A stretch of 64,000 nucleotides of DNA. Source: Piscinibacter sp. HJYY11. Its GTDB lineage: Bacteria; Pseudomonadota; Gammaproteobacteria; Burkholderiales; Burkholderiaceae_C. The position numbers and the translations under genes are program-made. Positions 45,509 through 54,315 of this stretch are shown piece after piece. The notes under the pieces are model-generated. The model saw nothing but the letters and a program-made list of their open reading frames with translations, was not told the origin of the DNA and made no database searches. The stretch is from the NCBI RefSeq assembly GCF_016735515.1, contig NZ_JAERQZ010000001.1:4080746-4144745 (forward strand). Reading direction: 5' to 3'. Each line of letters starts with the position of its first letter. Within the stretch, counting starts at the first letter, position 1.

Positions 45509-46168
45509 ATGGGACAGGTGGCCCGTGTCTTTGTCATCGATCTGCGTCCGCTGATCCGGGACGGCTTGAAGGCCCGCTTGTTCACAGGCGCTGGCCTGGT
45601 CGTCTCGGGAGAAGCGGAAGACCTCGATGACGCCACGCAGCGCTTGTCCGATGCGGTGGCCGACGTCTACCTCGTCGATGCGGCATGCTGCAGCGGCAGC
45701 CACGGCGAGCTGGCGTCGTTTGTCGAGCGGGTGGCTCCGGCCGCCGTTCTCGTGCTGACGGACAAGCTCTCCACCACCGACTTCCAGGAGTTCATCAGCG
45801 CGGGCGCCAAGGGTGTCATGCGCAAGGATGCGCCCGTCGACGAACTGCTGGCCGCCGTGTCGACCGTGTTTGGCGGGGGTGCGTATTTCGGGGACGACAT
45901 CCACGCGGGCCCTGCATCCCGCAGCGACTTCAGCGTTGAACTGTCGCCGAGAGAGCTGGAGGTGATCCGCCTGGTGGGGCAGGGCTTGCCGAGCAAGCTG
46001 ATTGCCAAACAACTCGGGTTGAGCGTGCGGACGGTGGAGTCGCATCGGCTCAACGCCAAGAAAAAGTTGCGACTGAGAACCAACGGCGAGCTCATCAAGT
46101 TCGCCGTGGAAAAAGCCCAGTCCGATGGCCAAGGGAAGACGCTGGATCACCGGCTCGACTCCCGGTAA
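45509..46168 (+). CDS. LuxR-type response regulator with altered receiver
   Basis: Response regulator of 219 residues. The receiver keeps the phospho-accepting D57 (YLVDAACC), T in VLVLTDK and K in VMRKDAP, but the acidic pair near the N-terminus is D11-L12 (VIDLRP), so one of two metal-binding acidic residues is lost. The LuxR output domain (LSPRELEVIRLVGQGLPSKLIAK, then SVRTVESHR) is very like that of the regulator at 50533. GGAGG lies 9 bases before the ATG. No kinase gene is adjacent; it may act without phosphorylation or share targets with the other regulator. Confidence 0.85.
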   Translation: MGQVARVFVIDLRPLIRDGLKARLFTGAGLVVSGEAEDLDDATQRLSDAVADVYLVDAACCSGSHGELASFVERVAPAAVLVLTDKLSTTDFQEFISAGAKGVMRKDAPVDELLAAVSTVFGGGAYFGDDIHAGPASRSDFSVELSPRELEVIRLVGQGLPSKLIAKQLGLSVRTVESHRLNAKKKLRLRTNGELIKFAVEKAQSDGQGKTLDHRLDSR

Positions 46169-46284
46169 AACCAGTACGTGCTGTCGCTGACCGGGGCTGC
46201 GTAGTCAGACGGTAGAGCCTCGCGCCGCCGATCCCGACACTGGGCGCCAGACAACTTCGGCCGCTTGCCGCGGCCGCAACGTGC

Positions 46285-46827
46285 ATGGCAGCAACCATCG
46301 TCATCGTGCCCGACATGGGCGGAACCGACCGCCGCCATTGGCTCATGCATTGGCGGTCGAACTATCCCGACCTGATGCGTGTCGCGGACTACGACGCCGG
46401 CGATGCCACCTGCAGGAACTGGGTGCGCGGCATCGAGGATGCCGTGGCGAGTGCCGGCCCGCGGACATCGCTGGTGGCCCACGGCCTCGGCTGCCTGGCG
46501 GTGGCGCATTGGGCGGCGCAGACGTACCGACCGATCGAAGCGGCGATGCTGGTGTCGATTCCCGACCTCGCCGCCAAGCCGTTTTCGCAGCGCCGGCTCA
46601 ACGGGTTCTCGCCCGTGCCCAGGGTCGTACTTCCGTTTCGAACGCTGATCGTCGCGTCTGCGGAGGACGGGGCGTACGAGCACGCCATGGCGCATGCAGA
46701 CGACTGGGACGCCACGCTGGTCCTCGTCGACAGCATCTCGCATCACACGGCTCCGAAGGCCCGGCACACCTGGGACGAAGGGCTCAGCCTGTTGTGGAAC
46801 CTGGTCGACCCGGTGCTGACGCCTTAG
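46285..46827 (+). CDS. RBBP9/YdeN-like alpha/beta-hydrolase lacking the nucleophile serine
   Basis: Protein of 180 residues with the RBBP9/YdeN fold (IVIVPDMGGTDRRHWLMHW at the N-terminus). In active members the nucleophile elbow is H-S-L-G-C; here it is V-A-H-G67-L-G-C, so the serine is replaced by glycine. The acid (D128 in SAEDGAY) and a histidine pair (H153-H154 in ISHHTAP) are still present. It is therefore likely a pseudo-hydrolase with a binding or regulatory role, or an enzyme of changed chemistry. It follows the altered response regulator by about 115 bases in the same direction. No clear ribosome binding site is seen. Confidence 0.8.
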   Translation: MAATIVIVPDMGGTDRRHWLMHWRSNYPDLMRVADYDAGDATCRNWVRGIEDAVASAGPRTSLVAHGLGCLAVAHWAAQTYRPIEAAMLVSIPDLAAKPFSQRRLNGFSPVPRVVLPFRTLIVASAEDGAYEHAMAHADDWDATLVLVDSISHHTAPKARHTWDEGLSLLWNLVDPVLTP

Positions 46828-46985
46828 GCGATGGGAATTGCTGCGCTGCGATTCGAGTGCATTTCTCACAAGGCGTGATCCGGGCGCTCCGTACAACTAC
46901 TGAATTTCCCTCGCCGGCAATCAAGCATGGTGTTTGATCACCGATATGGGAAGTGTTGTCGCTCGTTCTTACCTAGGAGATTGAT

Positions 46986-47447
46986 ATGAACAGCAAACGA
47001 TTCTTCTTTGCCGCGATGTTCGCCGTGGGCCTGGTGGTGTCCAACGTGCACGCCCAGACCTCCGGGACCAAGGAGGAGGCCAAGGCCATGGTGGATGCCG
47101 CCGTCGACCACGTGAAGAAGGTGGGTCCGGAGAAAGCCTTCAAGGATTTCACGTCCGATGCGGCGTGGAAGAAGAAGGACCTGTACGTGATGGCCTACGA
47201 CAACAAGGGCACGGTGGTGGGCCATGGTGCCAACGAAAAGCTCATCGGCAAGAACCTGATCGAGATGAAGGACCCGAACGGCGTCATGGTGGTGGCCGAG
47301 CTCACCAAGACCGCGACGACGAAGGGCGAGGGCTGGGTCGACTACTCGTGGCCGCATCCTCAGACCAAGAAGCTCGAAGACAAGTCGACCTACGTGCGCA
47401 AGCTCGCCAATTTCGAGGGTTGGGTGGGCGTCGGCATCTACCGCTGA
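46986..47447 (+). CDS. Secreted single-Cache-domain protein, first copy
   Basis: Periplasmic protein of 153 residues. Residues 1-23 are a signal peptide (to VHAQ); the rest is one sCache_2-like domain of the kind normally found as the outer part of kinases and chemoreceptors: KAFKDFTSDAAWKKKDLYVMAYDNKGTVVGHGAN, KLIGKNLIEM and YSWPHPQTKK. No membrane anchor or output domain is attached. TAGGAGA lies before the ATG. The chemoreceptor starts 35 bases after it, so it may be a soluble ligand-binding partner for that receptor or for the kinase at 49142. Similar free Cache proteins are known but little studied. Confidence 0.88.
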   Translation: MNSKRFFFAAMFAVGLVVSNVHAQTSGTKEEAKAMVDAAVDHVKKVGPEKAFKDFTSDAAWKKKDLYVMAYDNKGTVVGHGANEKLIGKNLIEMKDPNGVMVVAELTKTATTKGEGWVDYSWPHPQTKKLEDKSTYVRKLANFEGWVGVGIYR

Positions 47448-47482
47448 CTCCCTGAACCGTCCACGACTCCTGCGGTGCCGAG

Positions 47483-49105
47483 ATGAACCTCCTGAAGAAC
47501 GCAAGCATCGGGACCAAGGTGGCGATCGCGCCGGTGTTCGCGATCCTCTGCCTGATCAGCGTCGCCGCGGTGAGTCTGTGGGGAAGCCTGAGTGGCTCCA
47601 GGACATTGGGCGAGATCCACCAGTACCGCATCCCGGGCTTGTCCGTCGCGGCCGACGTCGAGAAGCGAATCTCGACGCTCGACGCCAAGGTGAACCAAAG
47701 CCTCGTCTGGGAAGGTGCCGGTGCCAAGGCGGCCACCATCGCCACCCTGGACAAGCAGATCGCGGCCGACTTTGCCGAGCTGAACACCTTCATCGACGAC
47801 CAGCAGAAGAGCGAGGTGTGGTCGGCGGCCGACAAGGCGATGTGGAAAGAGGTCGCGGCGGAGTTTGCCAAGTACCGCAAGAGCGCGGCCGACACGCTCG
47901 ACATCAAGTCGACGGGTCTGGGCGCGGCCTCCGGCTTCATCACCTTGAGCGAGTCGAGCTATCGCAAGCTGCACGCCCACATCGGGCAGATCGTGCAGCA
48001 GCAACGCAACCTGACCAAGACCGGTGTCCATGACGCCGAGGCCTTGGCGCTGCGGCACCAGATGGTGACGATCGTCACCGTGCTCGTGGCCGGGCTGCTG
48101 TCCGCCTTGGCCACCTGGTGGTGCTGGCGCCTCATCGTGGGCCCGCTGCGGCAAGCCTCGAGCATCGCCGCGGCCGTCGCGCACGGCGATCTCGAGACGC
48201 CTCAGGTCGACGCTGGCACTGATGAAACCGGCCGGCTGCTCCTGGCCTTGTGCGACGTCACCCAATCGCTGGGCACCATCGTCCGGGGCATCAACACGGC
48301 CGCCGCGGACATCGACTCGGTGTCGGACGAGATCGCCAAGGGCAACCGCCACCTGGCCGCGCGCACCGAGCAGGCGGGTTCCTCGCTCGCGGAAACCGCC
48401 GCCTCGATCGAACAGATCACGGCGTCGGTCCAGATGAGTGCCGGCAATGCGAAGGAGGCCGACGTGCTGGCGCGCGAAGCCTCCGGCTATGCACGCGACG
48501 GCGGTGCAATCGTCGAAGAGGCGGTGGCCAGCATCGAAGAGATCAGCGCGCAGTCGCGTCGCATCAGCGAAATCGTCGGCGTCATCGACAGCATCGCGTT
48601 CCAGACCAACATCCTCGCGCTCAATGCCTCGGTCGAGGCCGCCCGGGCCGGCGACCTCGGGCGCGGCTTTGCCGTCGTGGCCGATGAGGTGAGAACGCTG
48701 GCGCAGCGCAGCGCGAAGGCCGCGAAAGAGATCCGCGAGCTGATCACGAGCTCCGTGGCGCAGATCGGCGCCGGTGCGGAGAAGGTGCGCACCGCCGGTG
48801 GCGCGATGGGGCGCATCGTCGACTCGATCGAGCGCGTCTCGGTCGTGGTGAAGGAGATCTCCTCGGCCAGTGCCGAGCAGGCCGCCGGCATCGAGCAGAT
48901 CAGCACCGCCATCGGCGAGCTCGACCACGCAACCCAGCAGAATGGCGCGATGGTTCAGGCCGCGAGCGACGCGGCCGAGTCGCTCAAGACGCAGAGCCGG
49001 CAACTGCTGACCGCGGTGTCCGCATTCCGGGTGGCCGGGAGCGCGCCGGCCCCGACGGTCCAGCCCGGCGAACCGGCGATGACCCGAGCTTTGCACGCGG
49101 CCTGA
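47483..49105 (+). CDS. Methyl-accepting chemotaxis protein with 4HB-type sensor
   Basis: Chemoreceptor of 540 residues. An N-terminal helix anchors a periplasmic four-helix-bundle-like sensor (residues about 35-190, with [15 protein letters not shown] and [10 protein letters not shown]); a second membrane helix ([22 protein letters not shown]), a HAMP domain and the long signalling coiled coil follow. The CheA/CheW contact tip is in [24 protein letters not shown] near residue 375. The sensor matches that of the diguanylate cyclase at 54316. It likely steers swimming toward or away from the ligand handled by this cluster. Confidence 0.93.
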   Translation: MNLLKNASIGTKVAIAPVFAILCLISVAAVSLWGSLSGSRTLGEIHQYRIPGLSVAADVEKRISTLDAKVNQSLVWEGAGAKAATIATLDKQIAADFAELNTFIDDQQKSEVWSAADKAMWKEVAAEFAKYRKSAADTLDIKSTGLGAASGFITLSESSYRKLHAHIGQIVQQQRNLTKTGVHDAEALALRHQMVTIVTVLVAGLLSALATWWCWRLIVGPLRQASSIAAAVAHGDLETPQVDAGTDETGRLLLALCDVTQSLGTIVRGINTAAADIDSVSDEIAKGNRHLAARTEQAGSSLAETAASIEQITASVQMSAGNAKEADVLAREASGYARDGGAIVEEAVASIEEISAQSRRISEIVGVIDSIAFQTNILALNASVEAARAGDLGRGFAVVADEVRTLAQRSAKAAKEIRELITSSVAQIGAGAEKVRTAGGAMGRIVDSIERVSVVVKEISSASAEQAAGIEQISTAIGELDHATQQNGAMVQAASDAAESLKTQSRQLLTAVSAFRVAGSAPAPTVQPGEPAMTRALHAA

Positions 49106-49141
49106 ACAGGGGCCGGATCGTCCACGGGCCAGGAGGGCGCT

Positions 49142-50536
49142 GTGAAACAGATGATGCCTCTGAAGACGAAGATCGTCCTGCTCGCGGTGCTGCCGTTGAT
49201 CGCGACCATCCTGCTGATCGCGTTCACCGTGCGGCACCAGGAGCGGGAACTGGCGCAGCGCCAGCGGGCCTTGGTGGAAGAGGCCTACATGCAGACGAAG
49301 CAGAACGAGCTGCGCCACTACGTCGAGCTCGCGCTGAGCACGATCAAGCCTCTGTACGAGTCTGGCCGCAACGACGAGGCGACCCGGCAGGAGGCGATGC
49401 GGCTCCTCGCCGCCATGGACTACGGCCAGGACGGCTACTTCTTCCTGTACGACATGCGGGGCATCAACCTGATGCACGCGCGCCAGCAAGACCTCATCGG
49501 CAAGAACCTGTGGGAGCTGCGGGACCCGAGCGGCCTGCTGGTGATCCAGGAGCTGATCGCGAAAGCGAAATCGGGCGGTGGCTTCGTTCGCTACATGTGG
49601 GAGAAGCCCTCCACCAAGCAGGTCGCGCCCAAGCTCGGCTACGTCGTGGGCCTGGACCGCTGGGAATGGATGTTCGGCACCGGCTTGTACCTGGACGACA
49701 TCGAAGGCACGATGGCCGAGATCGACCGCCAGGTCACCTCATCGGTCGCCGAGACCTTGCTGCTGATCACCGGCATCGCCTTGCTGGGGGTGGCGGTCAT
49801 CGGCATCTGCGGAATGATCCTCAACCTCAGCGAGCACAAGATCGCCTACGGCAAGTTGCGCCTGCTGACGCACCAGGTCGTGCAATCGCAGGAAGACGAG
49901 CGCGCGCACCTGTCACGCGAGCTCCACGACGGCACCAGCCAGACCCTGGTGTCCGTCAAGCTGCTCGTCGAGTCGGGCATCGACCAGCTCGAGGCCGAAG
50001 GCGTGGTCCCGCCCCGGCCCTTCTCCAAGTCGGTCGGGCGGCTCAACGACGCGCTGAACGAGGTGCGCCGCATCTCGCACCGGCTGCGCCCGCCCATGCT
50101 GGACACGCTGGGAGTCGTGGCAGCCTTGCGTCACCTCGTCGACGAGTTCAACCACCTCGGGGGCATGGCATGCTCGATGGTGGTGGAAGGCGAGCCCTTC
50201 GAGCTGCCGGTCGATGCGAAGACGATCCTCTTCCGCGTGGCGCAGGAGGCGATCACCAATGCCAGCAAGCATGCCTTCGCGACCCACCTCGAAGTCCTGC
50301 TGGAGTTTGCCGACGGCGGGGTTCGGCTCTCGGTGCGTGACGACGGCACCGGGTTCGACACCAATGCCGTGCAGCAGCACCCGAGCAACGGCATCGGGTT
50401 GCGCAACATGCGCGAACGGCTCCAGTCCGTCGGGGGGCAGTGCAACATCTCGTCGAGGCCGGGCTTCACGGTCGTGGATGCACGCATGCCCCTGGAGGTG
50501 CTGGACCGCATAAGAAATACCGTGGAGACAGAATGA
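49142..50536 (+). CDS. Sensor histidine kinase with extracellular Cache domain
   Basis: Kinase of 464 residues. A signal-anchor helix (residues about 10-30) and a second helix (about 200-225) flank an sCache_2-type domain (DYGQDGYFFLYDMRGINLMHA, DLIGKNLWELRDPSG, LGYVVGLDRWEWMFGTGLYLDDI). The HisKA_3 domain has H262 in HLSRELHDGTSQ and the ATPase domain the N box QEAITNASKHA and DDGTGFD. GTG at 49142 has AGGAGGG upstream; nearby ATGs at 49151 and 49154 are alternatives. It overlaps the response regulator by ATGA and is its partner. The Cache domain resembles the two secreted Cache proteins in the cluster. Confidence 0.92.
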   Translation: MKQMMPLKTKIVLLAVLPLIATILLIAFTVRHQERELAQRQRALVEEAYMQTKQNELRHYVELALSTIKPLYESGRNDEATRQEAMRLLAAMDYGQDGYFFLYDMRGINLMHARQQDLIGKNLWELRDPSGLLVIQELIAKAKSGGGFVRYMWEKPSTKQVAPKLGYVVGLDRWEWMFGTGLYLDDIEGTMAEIDRQVTSSVAETLLLITGIALLGVAVIGICGMILNLSEHKIAYGKLRLLTHQVVQSQEDERAHLSRELHDGTSQTLVSVKLLVESGIDQLEAEGVVPPRPFSKSVGRLNDALNEVRRISHRLRPPMLDTLGVVAALRHLVDEFNHLGGMACSMVVEGEPFELPVDAKTILFRVAQEAITNASKHAFATHLEVLLEFADGGVRLSVRDDGTGFDTNAVQQHPSNGIGLRNMRERLQSVGGQCNISSRPGFTVVDARMPLEVLDRIRNTVETE

Positions 50537-51177
50537 CAACGGCCAATCCGCACACAGCCCATCCGCTCATCCGACTGTGCATCGTCGACGACCATCCGCT
50601 GGTTCGCGAGGGCCTGAAGGCCCGCCTGTCGACGGTCGCCGAATTCGAAGTCATGGCCGAGGCAGAAGATGCCGACGCCGCCCTGGCCATGCTGGCCGAG
50701 CACCAGCCCGACATCGTGCTGATGGACATCGGCATGAAAGCCGTCAACGGGATCGAGCTCACGAGGATCGTGGCGCAGCGGCACCCGGAGGTGGCCGTGC
50801 TCATCCTGAGCATGTACGACAACCCCGAGTACGTGGCGCAGGCGATGCAGGCCGGCGCGCGGGGGTACGTGCTGAAGGATTCACCTTCGGCGCAGATCAT
50901 CAGTGCGATCCAGTCGGTGGCATCGGGTGGCACCTTCTTCAGCCCGGCCATCGCCAACGGCCTCTTCTCCCCCAAGAGCCCCGAGCGCTGCCTGTCGATG
51001 CGCGAGCAGGAGATTCTTTCGCTGCTGGCGCGCGGACTGTCGAGCAAGCACATCGCCAAGCAGCTCGACATCAGCGTGCGCACGGTCGAGTCGCATCGGC
51101 AGAGCATCAAGCGCAAGCTGAACATCGACGGCCAGGCGGAGCTCATCAAGTTCGCGGTGGAACGCTTTCGCCTGTGA
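50533..51177 (+). CDS. LuxR-type response regulator
   Basis: Response regulator of 214 residues with a complete receiver: acidic pair in IVDDHP, D65 (VLMDIGM), S in VLILSMYD and K in YVLKDSPSA. The LuxR output domain (LSMREQEILSLLARGLSSKHIAKQ, then SVRTVESHR) shares its recognition helix with the regulator at 45509. It overlaps the Cache kinase gene, its cognate partner. Targets are probably within the cluster, for example the TRAP transporter or the binding protein downstream, but no binding site is proven. Confidence 0.92.
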   Translation: MTTANPHTAHPLIRLCIVDDHPLVREGLKARLSTVAEFEVMAEAEDADAALAMLAEHQPDIVLMDIGMKAVNGIELTRIVAQRHPEVAVLILSMYDNPEYVAQAMQAGARGYVLKDSPSAQIISAIQSVASGGTFFSPAIANGLFSPKSPERCLSMREQEILSLLARGLSSKHIAKQLDISVRTVESHRQSIKRKLNIDGQAELIKFAVERFRL

Positions 51178-51198
51178 CGGCGAATCTGTAACTCCCGG

Positions 51199-51232
51199 GG
51201 GCTTCGAGAAGTAGTCCACACGGCCGAAGCCC
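51199..51232 (+). terminator. Hairpin after the kinase/regulator pair
   Basis: GGGCTTCG (51199-51206) pairs with CGAAGCCC (51225-51232) around an 18-base loop, 22 bases after the regulator stop. There is no real T-run (GTTTG follows). It could end the Cache kinase/regulator transcript or be an operator in front of the binding-protein gene. Confidence 0.4.
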
Positions 51233-51360
51233 GTTTGCGTGGTCCTACGGAGTGGTGCTGCGTGCTCCCGCAGTGGTGAAGGCGTGTGCCGCTCCTGATA
51301 CTGAATCGCAGGTTCCGCAGAGGACCGTTGGTGTTCAAGTTCTAACCATCGGAGACAAGC

Positions 51361-52560
51361 ATGCGTTCCTCAATCCATCACATGGCGGCAGTGGCGCTGT
51401 GCGCCCTCACCAGCCTGGCCACGGCCCAGACGGTTCGGATCGGCTTCATTGCACCGCTCACGGGCGGCTCGAGTGACTTCGGCACCTCTGCGCGCTACGG
51501 CGCCGAGCTGGCCGTCAACGAGATCAACGAGGTCGGCGGCTACATGGGCCGCAAGTTTGAGCTCGTGGTGCGCGACGACAAGGGCGATCCTGAAACCGGA
51601 TTGAAGGTGTCGCAAGAGCTCGTGGAGAAGGAGAAGGTCGACTTCACCGTCGGCTTCTGCAACACCGGCGTCGCCATGCGGTCCCTGGACGTGTTCCAGA
51701 ACGCGAAGCACGTGCTGATGGTGCCCTGTTCGCAGGGCAGCGCGGTCACCACCAAGTTCCCGGCGCGGGACAGCTACATCTTCCGCGTGGCGCCGCCCGA
51801 CCACACCAACGCCAAGTTCCTCGTCAGCGAAATCGTCGATCGCCGCAAGTGGCGCCGCGTGGCGATCTTTGCCGACCGCACCGGCTATGGAGAGGGCGGC
51901 CTGCGCGACCTCACGGCCGAGTTGGCCAAGCGCAAGCTCGAGCCGGTCTATGTGGCGCGATTCAACCTGGGCGTGAAGAGCCTGGTCGACGAAATGCGCG
52001 CGGCGAAGGCGGCCCGCGCGGACGCGATCATCTCCTACACGGTGGGGCCGGAGCAGGCGGTGGCGGTGAAGAGCCGGCAGGAGGCCGGCCACAGCATCCC
52101 GTACTTCGCGCCCTGGCCGCTGTCGTTCCGCAGCGTGCTCGAGACCGCCGGGGCGAGCGCGCTCGAAGGCACGATGATGGTCCAGACCATCATCCACAAC
52201 ACGCTGAACGAGCATCGCGCGTCCTTCATCGCCCGCTACTACAAGCATGCGAATGAACCGCGGATCGGCTCCTTGATGGCGGCGGCCCAAAGCTACGACG
52301 CCGTCAATCTGATGTTGCGGGCCATGTTCGTGACCAAGGGCGACACCGATGGCGCCAAGCTCAAGGCAGCCCTTGGCCGGATCACGAAGCCCTACCAGGG
52401 CGTGGTCACCATGTACCAGCAGCCGTTCACCGACGACGACCACGAGGCCTTCACCGAGAACATGCTCTTCCTCGGTGTGTGGAAGAAGGGGCAGATCGAG
52501 TACTTCTACCCAGAAGACGCCAAGCGCGCGGGCTTCATCCGCCGCAAGAAAGACGCGTGA
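51361..52560 (+). CDS. Orphan ABC-type periplasmic binding protein (LivJ family)
   Basis: Branched-chain-amino-acid-type solute-binding protein of 399 residues. Residues 1-22 are a signal peptide; the mature protein starts QTVRIGFIAPLTGGSSDFGTSARYGAELAVNEINE, the typical type I fold, and has FTVGFCNTGVAMRSLDVF and PYFAPWPLS. GGAG lies before the ATG. There are no LivHMGF permease or ATPase genes in the window, so it may work as a receptor presenting ligand to the sensory proteins around it rather than as a transporter part. Members of this family bind amino acids, amides, and aromatic or short organic acids. Confidence 0.9.
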   Translation: MRSSIHHMAAVALCALTSLATAQTVRIGFIAPLTGGSSDFGTSARYGAELAVNEINEVGGYMGRKFELVVRDDKGDPETGLKVSQELVEKEKVDFTVGFCNTGVAMRSLDVFQNAKHVLMVPCSQGSAVTTKFPARDSYIFRVAPPDHTNAKFLVSEIVDRRKWRRVAIFADRTGYGEGGLRDLTAELAKRKLEPVYVARFNLGVKSLVDEMRAAKAARADAIISYTVGPEQAVAVKSRQEAGHSIPYFAPWPLSFRSVLETAGASALEGTMMVQTIIHNTLNEHRASFIARYYKHANEPRIGSLMAAAQSYDAVNLMLRAMFVTKGDTDGAKLKAALGRITKPYQGVVTMYQQPFTDDDHEAFTENMLFLGVWKKGQIEYFYPEDAKRAGFIRRKKDA

Positions 52561-52611
52561 GCCGCGCAGGCGTTGCGACCTGTTCAGCGGCGCCTTCGAA
52601 GAGCCGGAGCG

Positions 52612-53598
52612 CTACGCGCCAAACCGATCGCGCTGCGCCAGGGAGCATTCGCCCATGATCCGAAGCGATCGGTCGACCGCGCCGATGCCGCCGACGAAGG
52701 GGTGCGCCCCGCCGACGGCGCGGCGCTTCAGCTCGGCAAGCTTGGCCACGGTGCTGTCGTAGCCCGGGTGGTTGGAGAGCATGACGTCGACATTGCGCTC
52801 GACGACGACGCGGCGCATCTTCTCCGTGGAGGCGTGATACGCCTGCAGCCGCGGGACGTCCTTGCCGAAGTTGAACGCGGTGCCGCCCCACAGCAGCGCG
52901 CGATGCTGGCGCGTGCCGTCGCGCACATCGAACACCAGGCTCAGCGTGCCCAGGGTGTGGCCCGGCGTGAGGTGGTACGAGAGCGTGGTGTCGCCGAGCA
53001 CGAGCTTGTCGCCGTCACGCACGGCGATGTCCCGCTGGGGTGGTGCCGGCCACACCGTGGAGGCGAATTCGAGCGTGCCGGCCATCATGGCCCAGTCTTC
53101 CTCGCTGGCCACGATGCGTGCGCCATGGCGTCGGGCGAGGTAGGACGCGCCGCCGTAGTGGTCGCCATGGCCATGGGTGACCACGATGTAGCGGATGTCG
53201 CGGGGGTCGAGCCCGAGCTTCGCCATGCCACCCTCGATGAGCGTCTTCGCCTCCTCGTCGTTGTTCAGGGCATCGATGAGGATGAGCCCTTGCGACGTCT
53301 TCAGCACCCATGCACTCACCCAAGCCGAGCCCACGAAGTAGAGGTTGTCGAACGCCTGGCCCGGGGCTGGCGGCGCCTGGGCGATGAGGCGACGAATCCC
53401 TTCATCCACCGAGGGTCCTGATGCCCGCGTCGCGGGCTGCGGGCGGCACAGGCCCAGCAGGGGCTTGAGCTCGTCTCCCGCCAGCTGCGTGGCCCGGGCG
53501 ACGCGGGCCTGCACCATGGTCTCCGATGACGGAGGCGACGACGCGCATGCCGACAGCAAAACGGTCAGCACGGACAGGTAGCGCAGAGGATGTGTCAT
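52612..53598 (-). CDS. MBL-fold metallo-hydrolase, predicted lipoprotein (B3-like)
   Basis: Zinc hydrolase of 328 residues. The signal ends in a lipobox, LLSAC with C18, so it should be a membrane-anchored periplasmic lipoprotein. The metal motif is H142-G-H144-G-D146-H147 (THGHGDHYGG), with further ligands in HLTPGHTLG and SNHPGYD. This layout resembles subclass B3 beta-lactamases, but many such proteins are lactonases or of unknown function. It is oriented against its neighbours within the sensory cluster. No promoter is evident. Confidence 0.85.
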   Translation of the reverse strand: MTHPLRYLSVLTVLLSACASSPPSSETMVQARVARATQLAGDELKPLLGLCRPQPATRASGPSVDEGIRRLIAQAPPAPGQAFDNLYFVGSAWVSAWVLKTSQGLILIDALNNDEEAKTLIEGGMAKLGLDPRDIRYIVVTHGHGDHYGGASYLARRHGARIVASEEDWAMMAGTLEFASTVWPAPPQRDIAVRDGDKLVLGDTTLSYHLTPGHTLGTLSLVFDVRDGTRQHRALLWGGTAFNFGKDVPRLQAYHASTEKMRRVVVERNVDVMLSNHPGYDSTVAKLAELKRRAVGGAHPFVGGIGAVDRSLRIMGECSLAQRDRFGA

Positions 53599-53698
53599 GT
53601 GCAAGCGCGGCCGGGCCGAGGAGTCGATGGCAGGTCCGAGCGTATCCCGGTCCCGCTGCGCGACGGTATCCGCAAGAACGCGATGGTGGCGCCCGCGG

Positions 53699-54169
53699 CT
53701 ACGCCGGATCCTTGTAGACACCGCCGCAGACGACGGTGTCTTGCAGGCTCTCGCAGTACATCCGCTTGGGCTCGATCTTGCCCGTCTGGGGGTGGGTGTA
53801 CTTGTACTCCTGCCAGAACTTGCCCTTGGCGCTGGCGAGCTGGAAGCGTTCCTGGATGAAGAGCTTGCCGTCGATGTCACGCAGGTCGCCCAGGTTCTTG
53901 CCGACCATGTTGGCGTTGGCCCCGTGCGCACGCACCACGCCGTCCAGGCCCCACACCGTGATGTAGAGGTCGCCTCGAACGAAGCCTCCGCGCTTGTTCG
54001 TGATGGCCGCGTAGGCCTTCTCGCGGCCGTCCTTGCGAATCGCGGCGACGGCCTTCTTCACCATCGCGACCGCCTGCGCGGGTGTGGCCCGCCGCTCTTT
54101 CGCGGATGCCGGCATTCCCAGCGGCATGAGCATCGCTGTCGTCAGCAGAAATCGGATGACGGCCTTCAT
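53699..54169 (-). CDS. Secreted single-Cache-domain protein, second copy
   Basis: Periplasmic protein of 156 residues with a signal peptide (to ASAKE) and one sCache_2-like domain (DGREKAYAAITNKRGGFVRGDLYITVWGLDGVVRAHGAN, NMVGKNLGDL, YTHPQTGKIEPKRMYCES). It is related to the first copy at 46986 but carries a C-terminal cysteine pair (MYCESLQDTVVCGG) that could form a disulfide. It is divergent from the diguanylate cyclase. The start is set at the natural signal peptide; longer forms run into the upstream gene. It may bind the same ligand class as the Cache kinase. Confidence 0.87.
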   Translation of the reverse strand: MKAVIRFLLTTAMLMPLGMPASAKERRATPAQAVAMVKKAVAAIRKDGREKAYAAITNKRGGFVRGDLYITVWGLDGVVRAHGANANMVGKNLGDLRDIDGKLFIQERFQLASAKGKFWQEYKYTHPQTGKIEPKRMYCESLQDTVVCGGVYKDPA

Positions 54170-54315
54170 CGTTCGAATTTCGGCGGATTGGCCGCTGACT
54201 TGAGCTGTCGAAAACGAGCAGCTTGCCGCGCCGGACGCGCGCACGCTTAAAGCTTTCCGCCCAGGGGCCGACATCGTGTGCAGGGCGCAGGCAACGTGCT
54301 TGCGCTGGGGCTGTG

